A DNA stretch of 64,000 bases from Kazachstania africana CBS 2517 (Eukaryota; Ascomycota; Saccharomycetes; Saccharomycetales; Saccharomycetaceae), in NCBI RefSeq assembly GCF_000304475.1, contig NC_018946.1:558001-622000 (forward strand), in the 5' to 3' direction. The position numbers and the translations under genes are program-made. The stretch's first letter is position 1, and the number at the start of each line of letters is the position of its first letter. Shown piece by piece: positions 1-10,776 of the stretch. Under the pieces are notes generated by a model, which ran no database searches, was not told the DNA's origin, and saw only the letters and a program-made list of their open reading frames with translations.

Positions 1-513
1 GAAGTAAATTTAGATGCAAATAAATGATATTCAATTGAACTTTTAAGCGCTATTTACAAGGTTTCGATGAGCTTCGATGAAGAAAACTAATGTAATAGGG
101 AATGGAAAGAGTACTGGAATTGAGGACTTAGATAGATTTCCAATAATTTATAGTATGGATTTTTATAAATCCTGTATTAATTTTATTTTTACGATGATTA
201 CAAAGATAGTATTAGATTGTAAATCGAAATGATATCCTATATGTATATATATTTGAACGGTTTCATATTTGTTGTAGTTTTACTTAAAACTGACATTTAC
301 CAAATAAAGAAAACATGGAAAAAAAGAAGAACATGTTTTTTTGTTGTTTTTATTATTGACACTTCTTCCTAAAACGGCAGCAGCATACCTGTTCTGGAAA
401 TACGTAAACACAAACTCTAGGGTTTCCCAGATCTGGTCGGAATCTAATGAGGGCTCACTCGAAACTGCACGTAAAAGGGTCGTAAATCGGTTAGGGCTGG
501 AATGGCCCGGTTA

Positions 514-550
514 TTTTTTTTTTTTTCTTTTTTTTTTTTTTTTTGTTTTT
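514..550 (+). repeat. Poly(T) tract upstream of TOP1
   Basis: A run of T broken only by single C and G bases lies about 220 bp before the TOP1 start. Long poly(dA:dT) tracts in yeast promoters exclude nucleosomes, so this may be part of the TOP1 promoter (inference). The rest of positions 1-768 shows no convincing gene: the only plus-strand reading frame there is short and its C-terminal part is just the poly-Phe translation of this tract. Confidence 0.6.
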
Positions 551-768
551 CTTGAGGTTGAAAGAGGATTCGCGTGAAGAAGGTTGCAATATAATGTAGT
601 TAAGAGAAAATAAGCCTGAAAAGAAAAGAAAGTAAGCATAAGACGTTATTACCACCATTTTCATAACTCGATAAATTTTACTACTTTCATTGGAAATTTG
701 AGGACGCCTTCCGGTAAACGGTAAAACAATTATTCATATAATCACTACTATCTTTTCATGTATCAATT

Positions 769-3033
769 ATGACCAGAAGTACTAGCAGTAGCAGTAGCAC
801 TAGCAACAATAGGAGTCAACTTTCAAGCGATGAGGATGATATTCCACTCTCCCAAACAGCTTTAATTAAGAATCAAAGTCCGGAATCCTCAGAACAAACA
901 TCTGTAAAGAATGAGACAGATTATGATAGTGATGATGTGTTGGCAAGACAACATAAAAAGAGAAAACTGAAAAAGATTAAGGAAGAAGAAGACAATAAAA
1001 ATGCTGCTCTTAAAAATTCTAATAAGAAAAGAAAATCTATGAAGAAAGATGAATTGAAAGAAGACCTAAAAGGAGAAGAAGAAGAAGAGGAGGAAGATGA
1101 AGATAACGAATATAAATGGTGGGAAGGACAGAATGATGATGACGACACAATCAAATGGCATTCTTTAATTCATAATGGTGTCCTTTTCCCACCAGATTAT
1201 AATCCATTACCGGCACATATTAAACTTTATTATGATGGTAAACCTGTAGATTTACCACTAGATGCCGAAGAAGTGGCTGGTTTTTATGCTGCTCTTCTAG
1301 AAACTGATCATGGTAAAAATCCTGTTTTCCAAAAAAATTTCTTTAATGATTTTTTACAAGTTCTTAAAGAAACTGGAGGAACATTAAATAATGTGGAAAT
1401 TAAAGATTTCGAAAAATGCGATTTTAGTAAGATTCATGCTTTTTTCCAATTACAAAAGGACCAAAAGAAGCAGTTATCTGCACAGGAAAGAAAACAATTG
1501 AGGTTAGAAAAGGAAAAATTTGAGGAACCATTCAAATTTTGTGAATTGGATGGTAGGAAAGAACAAGTAGGTAATTTCAGGGTAGAACCTCCTGATCTTT
1601 TTAGAGGCCGTGGTGCACATCCAAAGACAGGTAAATTAAAAAGAAGAGTTCATGCGGAAGATATCGTACTGAATTTGAGCAAAAACGCTCCAATTCCTCC
1701 TCCTCCTGAAGGTCATAGATGGGGTGAAATTAGACATGATAATACTGTTCAATGGTTAGCAATGTGGAGAGAAAATATTTTTAATTCATTCAAATATGTC
1801 AGATTAGCAGCCAATTCTTCCTTGAAGGGACAATCTGATTATAAAAAATTCGAAAAGGCCAGACAGCTCAAATCTCACATTGATGCGATAAGAAAAGATT
1901 ATAGAAAAAATCTTAAAAGTAAAGTCATGCTAGAACGTCAAAAAGCAGTTGCAATTTATCTTATTGACGTTTTTGCATTAAGAGCAGGTGGCGAAAAGTC
2001 CGAAGATGAAGCTGATACTGTTGGTTGCTGTTCATTAAGATATGAGCACGTTACTTTGAAACCACCAAACACAGTAATTTTTGATTTTTTAGGTAAAGAT
2101 TCAATTAGATTTTACCAAGAAGTAGAAGTTGATAAACAAGTTTTCAAGAATTTGGCAATTTTCAAAAGACCACCAAAACAACCGGGCCATCAATTGTTCG
2201 ACCGCTTAGACCCATCCATTTTAAATAAATATTTGCAAAACTATATGCCTGGGTTGACTGCAAAAGTGTTTCGTACTTATAACGCATCCAAGACTATGCA
2301 AGATCAACTTGATTTGATTCCAAATAAAGGTAGTGTGGCAGAAAAATTACTGAAGTATAACGCAGCAAACAGAACTGTTGCAATATTATGTAACCATCAA
2401 AGAACGGTCACAAAGGGCCATGCATTATCTGTAGAAAGGGCAAATATGAAAATAAAAGAATTAATTTGGCAAAAGATAAGATTAAAGAAAGCGATTTTAC
2501 AAATGGAACCTACGATTTTTGAAAAGGAGCCAAAATATTTCAAAGAAATTGAGGATTTAACCAAAGAAGAAGAGGAAGAGATCCATAAAAAAATTATTGA
2601 AAAGGAAAACGATAGGTACAGAAAAAAGTTTGTACGAGAAAACGACAAAAAGAAATTCGAAAATGAAGAACTCTTGGAAGAAAAGGTCTTGACGGAATGG
2701 TTGGATAAAGTTAACGATTTGAAGTTGCAATACGAAAAGGAATTGAAGGGTGGGACAATCGAATTAAAACCAAGTCTTAATACTGTTGAGAAAATCAAAA
2801 CACAAATAGAAAAATTGGAACAAAGAATTCAAATCAGTTCCATCCAATTAAAAGACAAAGAGGAAAACTCGGAAGTCTCATTGGGTACATCAAAGGTCAA
2901 CTATATTGATCCGAGACTTTCAGTTGTATTTTGTAAAAAATATAATGTTCCAATAGAGAAGATATTTACCAAGGCGCTAAGAGATAAATTCAAATGGGCT
3001 ATTGAGTCAGTCGATGAGGAGTGGAGATTCTGA
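769..3033 (+). CDS. TOP1: DNA topoisomerase I (type IB)
   Basis: Nuclear type IB topoisomerase that nicks one DNA strand through a 3'-phosphotyrosine and relaxes positive and negative supercoils ahead of polymerases. The 754-residue protein is close to the S. cerevisiae length (769). An N-terminal Ser-rich and Lys/Glu-rich disordered segment (about 1-120) precedes the conserved core, which starts near KWWEGQNDD. The catalytic core shows [26 protein letters not shown] sequence with the active-site arginine, the [11 protein letters not shown] histidine region, a Lys/Glu-rich coiled-coil linker (about 570-700), and the terminal SKVNYIDPR motif with catalytic Tyr712. All key residues are present. 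The ATG at 769 is the first in frame. MIX17 follows on the same strand after 257 bp. In S. cerevisiae the two lie on different chromosomes (YOL006C, YMR002W), so this adjacency is not the S. cerevisiae order. Confidence 0.97.
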   Translation: MTRSTSSSSSTSNNRSQLSSDEDDIPLSQTALIKNQSPESSEQTSVKNETDYDSDDVLARQHKKRKLKKIKEEEDNKNAALKNSNKKRKSMKKDELKEDLKGEEEEEEEDEDNEYKWWEGQNDDDDTIKWHSLIHNGVLFPPDYNPLPAHIKLYYDGKPVDLPLDAEEVAGFYAALLETDHGKNPVFQKNFFNDFLQVLKETGGTLNNVEIKDFEKCDFSKIHAFFQLQKDQKKQLSAQERKQLRLEKEKFEEPFKFCELDGRKEQVGNFRVEPPDLFRGRGAHPKTGKLKRRVHAEDIVLNLSKNAPIPPPPEGHRWGEIRHDNTVQWLAMWRENIFNSFKYVRLAANSSLKGQSDYKKFEKARQLKSHIDAIRKDYRKNLKSKVMLERQKAVAIYLIDVFALRAGGEKSEDEADTVGCCSLRYEHVTLKPPNTVIFDFLGKDSIRFYQEVEVDKQVFKNLAIFKRPPKQPGHQLFDRLDPSILNKYLQNYMPGLTAKVFRTYNASKTMQDQLDLIPNKGSVAEKLLKYNAANRTVAILCNHQRTVTKGHALSVERANMKIKELIWQKIRLKKAILQMEPTIFEKEPKYFKEIEDLTKEEEEEIHKKIIEKENDRYRKKFVRENDKKKFENEELLEEKVLTEWLDKVNDLKLQYEKELKGGTIELKPSLNTVEKIKTQIEKLEQRIQISSIQLKDKEENSEVSLGTSKVNYIDPRLSVVFCKKYNVPIEKIFTKALRDKFKWAIESVDEEWRF

Positions 3034-3290
3034 CCAATCTCTCTAAGCATATTCCTGCTTGTATGCAAATTTGTATATAAGGTATAAATCATTGGATAAA
3101 TAGTAACTTTTGATTGATCATATGTGACAAACGCGACTATCGGAAACGTCAGAAGAATCAAATGCAAAAAAAGAAAGGCGTGTAGATCACGATATATAAG
3201 CAGAGAAGTCGTCGAGGTGACAGATTTAGAGAGCCTTCTCAATAAAGCCCTAACGTAGTAGTTTGAAGTTCTATAGAAAGGGACTTTTCA

Positions 3291-3770
3291 ATGGCTCGAT
3301 CAAGAGGAGGTTCAAGGCCTACCCACAGAGGTACGACGCCCGTTGGTAGAGAAGGTGGTAGGCCGACACAAAAAAGGGCTACTTCAACTTTAGCTGCTCC
3401 ATTGACACAAACATTATCCAAATCAAAAACAGCACAATCCCAGAAACCACAAAATGCACAACAACCAGGTCTATTTTACGGAATGCTGTCGACTGCGGCA
3501 GGTGTAGCTGTCGGGAGCACCATCGGTCACACGCTTAGCTCAGGGATTGCAGGTTTCTTTTCAGGTAGTTCGACCAATGAGCCTCCCGAAAAAGAAATGG
3601 ATCCTTTCGAAGCATCTACAAGCCGCCAAGAGTATTCGAAAGGTAGCATGTGCGATTCTGCCGCCTTAAATTTTACTCGTTGTTTAGACAGCACCGATGG
3701 TAATTACCAACCTTGTGAATATTATCTGCAACAGCTGAAAGCTTGCCAGGAAGCAGCTCGACACTATTAG
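3291..3770 (+). CDS. MIX17: Twin CX9C protein of the mitochondrial intermembrane space (Mix17 type)
   Basis: Small CHCH-domain protein of the CHCHD2/CHCHD10 family, imported into the intermembrane space by the Mia40-Erv1 disulfide relay and linked to respiratory function. The 159-residue product has an Arg/Gly-rich N-terminus, a Gly/Ala-rich hydrophobic middle segment (about 62-95, with GMLSTAAGVAVGSTIGHTLS), and a C-terminal pair of exact C-x9-C motifs at about 121-154 (CDSAALNFTRC and CEYYLQQLKAC). Length and architecture match S. cerevisiae Mix17 (YMR002W). The ATG at 3291 is the only reasonable start. Confidence 0.92.
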   Translation: MARSRGGSRPTHRGTTPVGREGGRPTQKRATSTLAAPLTQTLSKSKTAQSQKPQNAQQPGLFYGMLSTAAGVAVGSTIGHTLSSGIAGFFSGSSTNEPPEKEMDPFEASTSRQEYSKGSMCDSAALNFTRCLDSTDGNYQPCEYYLQQLKACQEAARHY

Positions 3771-5514
3771 GGGTTCTGAGAGTTATCATTTCAAGACACA
3801 AAATATTTCAGGAGCTACGCTTTACAAAATCTTGGAGAAATTAGCTACAATTACTATACAGTTACTAAAAAATCTAATTAATGCTAAACATAATCCTGTC
3901 TAACGGTGAAAGTTACAGCACTGAGCTAATCTCAGCTTCACAGCAAAGCATAATCAAGTGGATAATAAGGAAACATTGCGAAAATACATACTAATCTACG
4001 CCGTTCAATATCTTAATGTTTCGTTAGAATACGTTCAATAACATCTTTATATAGACTATTGTATGACGTCAATATCTTTGATGAACATGCTAAGCTGAAT
4101 TGAAGGTAAAAGGCCATACCGAATAATTGTGAGTCTCGGAATTTGCTATTTGAATCGTCAATCTTTTTGTCAATTACCATCAGAAACTTAAATTCTCCAT
4201 CCTCATCACCGACAGTGTTAGTGTCAGAAAATTTTCATACCCGGGGCCTTTTTCTCAGACATTACATGTCTTACTAAAATGAAAACAGTTGTCCCGTTCT
4301 ATTTTATGTTTTTTTTCATTTTTGCTTAAAAAATACTGGCTAATATCAATTTATGACAGTACAGGGTCTACTACCATCTTCCATTTCATTAATGGATTGA
4401 CTAAATAAAAAGCTGTAGCATTTGATGAAACAGCCAACTTGAAATTTTTGAATATACAAAAAAACTGTTTCTAACGGTACTTTATAAAATCCGAAAACCA
4501 GTACTTTGAAATACCTTGTAATATTTTAAGAGTAAAATTGAGCTACTTTTTATAAAACGAATATAGACAATTGGACAAGGTAATGGGAAACAGAAAAAAA
4601 TAGGCAGAATTTGAGCCACCGCTTCATTTATCGACATCCAAATCCAAAAGCCAATGATTGCACTTCTTTTAAGCATTGAATAGAAAGAAAGTTGAAACTT
4701 GAATTCCTTCGAGATATGTCATTTTGCGGTACTATAATTTATTTTCATTTTAAGACTAATAAGGATTTCCGGCTAGAATTGAGTTTCTGGTGTCCTCAGC
4801 ATCAAAACTATTATTCGATGTCAGAAAATAAACGAAGAAGAAAACAGAGCTAAGCTATCAGAAGAAGTTTTGTACCAAACTATGCTCAAATATCAAGTGG
4901 GTCTTGAAGCCAGTGATAGCATCAATTGCACTCCCAGACACAAATCACAACAATATTAAGCCTCGCAATTTAGGGAACTAACGAACAAGAAGACCTATTT
5001 GAAGTACGTTTAAACTAATTGTCAAGAAACCAAGCAATCGTGCTGTTTGTCACATCAATTGCGTAACCAGCAAATATCTTATTTTTTATTCTGCCAAGGA
5101 TTTGCTAATCAAGAAAAAGGAAAGTAGGTGAAGTTGCAGCTCTTCATAGTAATAGTCTCAGGGAGAAAAGTCTCTAGAAAAGTGTCCGATCTTTAAAATC
5201 TTTTTTTAATCTGTTCAGGAACTTCACGCTAACTGCTACCAGATTGGAAGTATGAAGCTTAGAGAAGAATTTTATAAAGGAAATTAAGTTTCGCTAAGAC
5301 TGTCATACTTGGTAGAACATATACGAAACAAAGGAGAATAAAATGCAAAGAAGTGCATGTTATCCCTTTTTATTATATGTGATGTAGTAAATTTAAGCAG
5401 AATATTTCTTAGTCACAGACGTTACTGACAAGAACCCTCAGATATCAACTGTGGAAACTAGTGATATATTCAACATAAATGTTTAAATTATCTACTTAAA
5501 ATCCTTTATATAAA
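3771..5514. other. 1.7 kb spacer between MIX17 and the FLO11-like gene
   Basis: The genes on both sides end here, so this stretch does not need to be a promoter. No intact gene or tRNA is visible, and stop codons are frequent in every frame. One short minus-strand segment (5018-5104) vaguely recalls a copia integrase C-terminus and is listed separately. The size and lack of coding potential suggest decayed sequence. Confidence 0.5.
5018..5104 (-). mobile_element. Possible Ty1/copia integrase relic
   Basis: A 29-codon open stretch on the minus strand, bounded by stops, includes KIFAGYAIDVTNSTIAW. It recalls the GYA/GYS segment near the C-terminus of copia-type integrases, where element proteins often read G-I-x-x-G-Y-A. 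Flanking frames are closed. The match is short and made by eye, so this may be chance. Confidence 0.2.
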
Positions 5515-5968
5515 TTACATTAGAATTGAGTATAAAATGAAGTAAAGGGACGTACCAAATATATTGACGACATTATTATTAGCACTTGCTTGCAAAACGG
5601 TAGCAAAAGATGTACCTAATGTTGTTGTTGCCCTTGTTCTATCACTATATTCGACATTGGTGTCCAGACTTGGGACTGGTGTGTTTGAACCTATTATAGG
5701 TGTAGTAGTTGCACCATTTGATGATTGTGTCGAGTGACTTTTGATCATGATATTAAAGTCATGTGAGCTCAAAGAAGCAGTTATCTTACTCATAGTTGAG
5801 AAACGTGCGCTTTCTTGGATTCTTGAATCAGAAGTGGTATGAGTTGTAGATGGTTTATGATGTCTTGTAGTAGAAGTAGGTCCGGATGGACTTGTGTCAT
5901 CAGATCTACCAATTGTTGTGGAAATAAATACACTAGCATGGCTTGTGAAAGCGTTGTATCTTGCTGAT

Positions 5969-6078
5969 GTAGCTGGCTCAGTAGAAGAGGTCGTGCCAAC
6001 CAAAGCGGATGAAATGGTCATGCCAGTAGATGCCAATGTAGCTGGCTCAGTAGAAGAGGTCGTGCCAACCAAAGCGGA
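5969..6078 (-). repeat. 69 bp direct repeat in the FLO11-like stalk
   Basis: A 41 bp sequence at 5969-6009 recurs identically at 6038-6078, a 69 bp (23-codon) period. It encodes a Ser/Thr/Ala block containing SALVGTTSSTEPAT. The period is a multiple of three, so copy-number change would keep the frame, which is typical of adhesin stalks. Confidence 0.85.
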
Positions 6079-6270
6079 GTGACTGATCGTACCAGTAGCT
6101 GTCGATGTAGCTGCCTCAGTACTAGTAGAACTACTGGAAGCATATTCACTTGCGTGGGACGTGTCTATTGATCCCAAACTTAGACTACGAAGTTCTCTAC
6201 TTAGTAGAGAGACAGTATTTGGCATACTGCTTACACTTAACATACCGGAAACAGAGCTTGGACCGAAATG

Positions 6271-6402
6271 GGAAGAAGCAGAACGTTCACTGGCATCAAC
6301 ACTGGAGTAACCAGGAACGCTAGTAGCTAAAGTGGATTGAGAGCCCGATGGAACAAATCCGGAAGAAGCAGAACGTTCACTGGCATCAACACTGGAGTAA
6401 CC
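6271..6402 (-). repeat. 90 bp direct repeat in the FLO11-like stalk
   Basis: A 42 bp block at 6271-6312 recurs identically at 6361-6402, a 90 bp (30-codon) period. It encodes GYSSVDASERSASS. It lies immediately downstream of the frame break, in the distal reading frame. Confidence 0.85.
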
Positions 6403-6436
6403 TGAACTAGTACTGTCGGATGCACCCCAGCCAAAT

Positions 6437-7288
6437 CTAGTTCAAGAATGATTGGCTAGTTTGCGTGGTAGACCTAGTCAAAGTAGCGATAGATCCGCTG
6501 TTGACCGAAGACGATGAAATGAATGCAGTAGATGATCTGCTTCCGGCTGTACTTGGAACATCGCTGAGTAAGCTGCTAATAGATTTACCGAATCCTAATC
6601 TACCGGTTGGGTTTAAGGAGGATTGGCTACTCTCAACAGTAGTACTTGCTAAAGTAGATGTAGAGCTGGCAACAAATGAAGAGGCTGCAGCATCTGCACA
6701 CTCCCCAACCCAGTAGAAATCTGGGAAATCTGTTTGGGAGTTACCGTTATTGTCATAGTTGTCACAACCGGTCATCAAGTCGAAAGTCGAAGAACCCCAT
6801 TCCCAGCTCTCCCAGTATTGGGCAGCATCACCTTGTAAATATTCAAATTGAATCTGGAAGTTAGGCATCCAGACCTTACCGTCATCGTCTGCCGAAGCGT
6901 AAACAGCAAAGGTGGCTGTGAAGTCAGTAGGATTGTCGATCAAGTATGTATTTTCATTCTTACCGTAAAGTTGAACCGTGCTTTCAGGTCCATCAACACC
7001 AATAATCTTCAGAGAGTATAGGTACTTTAATGGAATCTGCTCTGCACCAGTCGCATGAATAGTCATGTTATAGGTGCTGTCGGAAACCCACCATACCGAT
7101 AGAATATCGAGATTGTATTGGATAGAGCCGATGTTTTGCGCATGGAAATCAAAGTTCAATGATGGACAACCATTTGTGATCTCTTGGCACTGTTGAGGAC
7201 CACGTTGTTGTAATATAGAAGAACCTTGGATGGTTCTAAAAGAGTATAGTAAAAGAAATAATAAAAGTCTTGAGATTTTTTTAATCAT
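6437..7288 (-). CDS. FLO11: FLO11-like flocculin, N-terminal part (signal peptide, Flo11 adhesion domain, start of Ser/Thr stalk)
   Basis: Cell-wall adhesin of the Flo11 family, which mediates homotypic cell-cell and surface adhesion. The 283-residue reading frame starts with a signal peptide (KK-ISRLLLFLLLYSF). The Flo11 domain (PF10182 type, about residues 33-195) has very close matches to S. cerevisiae Flo11, including NTYLIDNPTDFTATF, VWMPNFQIQFEYLQG and QTDFPDFYW. A Ser/Thr-rich segment follows and ends at TAG 6437. Family members normally continue into a long Ser/Thr stalk and a GPI signal. Here those lie in the next frame (5515-6441). As annotated, the product would be secreted but not anchored. 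The ATG at 7288 gives a proper signal peptide. The upstream non-coding region is 3.5 kb, and S. cerevisiae FLO11 also has an unusually long promoter. The break could be a mutation, a sequencing error or, less likely, recoding. Confidence 0.85.
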   Translation of the reverse strand: MIKKISRLLLFLLLYSFRTIQGSSILQQRGPQQCQEITNGCPSLNFDFHAQNIGSIQYNLDILSVWWVSDSTYNMTIHATGAEQIPLKYLYSLKIIGVDGPESTVQLYGKNENTYLIDNPTDFTATFAVYASADDDGKVWMPNFQIQFEYLQGDAAQYWESWEWGSSTFDLMTGCDNYDNNGNSQTDFPDFYWVGECADAAASSFVASSTSTLASTTVESSQSSLNPTGRLGFGKSISSLLSDVPSTAGSRSSTAFISSSSVNSGSIATLTRSTTQTSQSFLN

Positions 7289-10200
7289 TCATGTAGATAA
7301 TCTCTCTACTTTCAAAAGTATCGGAAATCTTTTATTGTATTAGATATAAAATTCTCTTTAAAATGTATTAAAAATTAACAATTGATGGTTTTTGGATCTA
7401 TATACTTTTAATAGAAGTTTTTTTGGAGTTTCTGTCCTATTTATTATATTGGGTATCTTGATGTTGATGAAAGAAGAATGCAATTTTGTTTTCAAGAATA
7501 GACTATGTAAAAACAAGTATATGAACTGAAGTAAACGCCCACATTGTGTAGGATATTTTGATAAGAAGCAATGAACAGTTGGATGAACCCACGTCGTAAG
7601 GTTCAATGGGAGAATTAGTGAATTTTTTTGTCCCATTTGATTTCAAAATCTTGTCTGATCTGGCAGATTCTAATTTGGGTGAAAAAAAAAAATGGAAAAC
7701 CCGTAGGGTACCATTGATCTACGATGATGTACTAGGAGAGTGTCTAGGAGAAGGGAAAGGAAATAAGTATAAGAAAAAAGAAACAAAAAAAAAAATAAGG
7801 ACAAACCTAAGAGTTCCATGGTTTTAGTGAGATAGAAGTGCAAAGCAGATTGATGAAAGCGAAAGTCTTTTATTCGCACGTTGTATTCAGGACATATGAT
7901 CGCTAAAAGCGTCGATTCTCTGACCGGATACGCGCTCAGAGAGTGCTGCTAAAAGCCACACAAGATTTTCTCTGCAGACACAGTTCACCACAGTTATTCT
8001 TTATACAAAAGAGAAATCCTCGAAGAAAAAAGAATAAAAATAGAAGGCAAAGGAACGTGCTTAATAATCAGAGCAATCAGAATTGTTCCTCCGCGGCTGA
8101 GATCAGCTACGTAGGTTTTACTGATTTTTTTCTTAAAGAATTTTCACGCTATTTTGTTGCTGTCATATTTGACCTTTGATCCGGTTTGTAATCCTCTTGT
8201 AATAAAGGGGGGGTTCCACGCTACTTTCTTTGTAAGATGTATACGTCTTTCATATCGCAGACAAATTTCATCCTTTTTTCTGGATATTCAGTCTTCCGTG
8301 TCCATTTTCGCTCCCGTCAGGGCTAGCACATTCCGTTTCCATTTCCGTTTCCATTGTGAGAGAAGAAGCGTAGGGCAAAAGAAGGCTGGACTCAAAAAGA
8401 GTAACTTCTTCCCTTCGATATTTTTGTAAGAGTCGCAGAAAGTTTATTGCTTTTCTTGTCATTCCAAAAACAAGCACTTCTCTACGTCGATATTTCCAAA
8501 AGGAATTTTTTGGCAGGCTCTCCAAAAGAAAGCTCTCCAAGGCGTTACGGAATTAATTAAATAAAAGCCCGTCTAAAATAATTGAAAAGCCATTACTGTC
8601 TTATTTGGACCCTCACATTAAAAATTGAAAAATGGCCTTTTTAGCCTTTGTCCTGAAATAGAATGTATATTTACACTGCAACAACGAGAAAGCGCATTCC
8701 TATTCTTCAGTCAAATACGAAAATCATATTATATATCATCCCTGTTACTGTTTATTTCAAATTGGGAACACGGTTTGGCTGCACTTTTCTCTTTGTCAAC
8801 GTTCTTCCTTCTCTCTCAATTCAAGTTCCTAAACATTCTTGATAATGTAAATTGAAAAAAGAGGGAGTTCTATGTCTTTTGTCTCGTATTAAGCATTGAA
8901 CTCCTGACTATCGCTTATTTACAGCTATCTATCGGAAAAAAGACGTTCTCTCCTCGTTACAGATACGCCCCCCACGATCTAGGAAAATAGGTTTTCATTT
9001 TTTCCTTCGTTCAGGTTTATTCGATTTGATAATAAGGTTTAGTCAAGATATATCTATTTGAATAGAAGGATTTGAGCTATCTGCTCGGTAAAGGGGGATT
9101 TCCAAAAAGTGAAGCATAATATCTTTTTTCTTGCAATGCATTTTTTTTATCATAACTTCTATGCTACAACACAAGATAAAGTTAAAAATGGAATGGTGAA
9201 TAATACGCAAGAAAAAACGAAGACATGTCCGGAATTTGCTCATTTAAATTGTCATGTGATCTGGCGTTTTTCTCCCTTTGATAAGAGAAGATATTTTGAG
9301 AAAGCACCATCACCTCGATCTCTCCATACGAATTTCAGGGTGTCGAGAAAATATTATGATGGATGAGAACTAGTTGGAGAGCAAATCCTGAAGCTTCAGA
9401 AGAAATCCTTCTGGAAAACGTATCTCTCCTATTTGAGAAGCATAAAGGAAAACTCACAATCATCCCATGAAAGGGAAAAAAAATTGGCTTTTTTTCTCAT
9501 TCTATTTTGGTTGTTCTACAATGGTTCATTCACCAGAAAGAAAGAAGAGAAAAAACAATTACTAAAAAAAGAAGGACTCATTCCAACCAGGTAGTGTTTT
9601 CATCATCATCATCAGTTAAATTACATGCATCCTCCAATCAATTTTCTTTTCTCAACGAAAATACAAATCCGTTTCTTTTTTTAGAATTTTTTTCGCAGAT
9701 TTGTTTCCGTCAAGCATTCATTCTGTCAGTTTTCATCCAATAGACAGTAGATGGATAACTCCTATTTCCCGAAAGGGGAAATTCTTTAATCACCTTGATT
9801 CTCTTACCGCCAATTTTTTTTTCACAGTATGTGACTCTATGATCTTTTTCTGTTTCAAAATTTGCTCGAAGTCCCTTTGTTGAGGGAAAAGAGAGAAAAT
9901 TTGCGGGGTACCAGGAGAATACTATTAATAATATTTTTAGAACTGGGACGGCGGCAGACGAACCGCTAGCAAAGAAACGATAATGGCGGCAGGACCGGGT
10001 GATAATAGTCATAATTTAAATCTTGGCAAAGAAAGGAGTGAAATAAAGGGAAGTCATTGTGGCCAGATCCTTTCAAGACTCTATCTGACCTCTTTTTTCT
10101 AACCATAAAAAGATAATGCGGCAAACCCATTGGGCTATCTATGACCCTACAAGGCATTGGATCATGGTTTACAAATTAAAACAACATTATGGAATTTTTT

Positions 10201-10776
10201 CCTATTTTCATTTTTTGCAGCACGATGCTCTTCAAGCGATCGGTCTAAACCTTCGTAACTTAATGTCAGCGGATTAACAGCCTTTCGCCTAGTATAGACA
10301 CTGAATGAAAGATAACAAGATGTCTTACTCCTCCTTGAATGTATGAGCATCATCATATTATGTATTTGATGTTGCAAAATTCAGGATGCAAGATGTAATC
10401 ACCTCGAGGGCCATCAGTTCTCATGCAGAATGTAACTTTTCGTCTCAGATGTTGAAGGCATCCGGTGGAGGTTCGTTTTTTTTTGGTTTTTTTTAGCACG
10501 ACCCTGAATGCAGCAGAAAGTGGTTTTCAGCGCGTGTCATGATTCAAAAGATCTGCTGTCTATGCTCAACAAAAACAATTGTATCAAGCTACCCAATCAG
10601 ACGGCTCAACAGTTATTCATAGGATCTATTCCTATTGGTAAAAAACATTATATAAGGCCTGGTAATTTCAGTTTCAGAATAATAATCTCAATGTCATTTC
10701 TTTTCTTTGTAACTTCCAAAATATCCGTGAAAACTAATACATTCGCTTATCCCAACCAATCCCAATCCAATCAATA
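7289..10776. promoter_or_regulatory. 3.5 kb divergent intergenic region (FLO11-like / TIR1-like)
   Basis: No convincing coding sequence is seen. The short open frames are scattered on both strands, overlap one another and have low-complexity composition. The region separates the divergent starts of the FLO11-like gene (7288, minus) and the TIR1-like gene (10777, plus), so it probably holds both promoters. A short direct repeat with the core CGTTTCCATTTC lies near 8336-8352. The S. cerevisiae FLO11 promoter is also several kb long and hosts regulatory non-coding transcripts. Whether any are made here cannot be read from sequence. Confidence 0.5.
10649..10655 (+). promoter_or_regulatory. TATA box of the TIR1-like gene
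   Basis: TATATAA lies 122 bp before the ATG at 10777. The other three TIR-type genes in the window have a TATA element at a similar distance (107-111 bp). A C/A-rich leader (CCCAACCAATCCCAATCC) precedes the ATG, common in highly expressed yeast genes. Confidence 0.65.

Larger units (their letters stand above)
5515..6441 (-). pseudogene. Distal part of the FLO11-like adhesin gene, out of frame with the proximal part
   Basis: This 308-codon frame is open from just after a TGA (6442-6444) to a TAA at 5515. It is Ser/Thr-rich throughout and ends in a hydrophobic tail (IFGTSLYFILYSILM) after a small polar stretch, as expected for a GPI-attachment signal. It holds two sets of internal repeats (6271-6402 and 5969-6078). 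It has no signal peptide and no Flo11 domain. Those are in the upstream frame 6437-7288, whose TAG stop at 6437-6439 lies only a few bases from where this frame opens. The simplest reading is one adhesin gene of about 590 codons split by a +1 shift. A start at the internal ATG 6241-6243 would give an orphan Ser/Thr stalk, which seems unlikely as an independent gene. Confidence 0.75.

Noticed and set aside
341..577. 78-codon plus-strand open frame ending in poly-Phe
   Set aside because: Its second half is the translation of the poly(T) tract upstream of TOP1; no domain, and no ATG at its beginning that makes a sensible protein.
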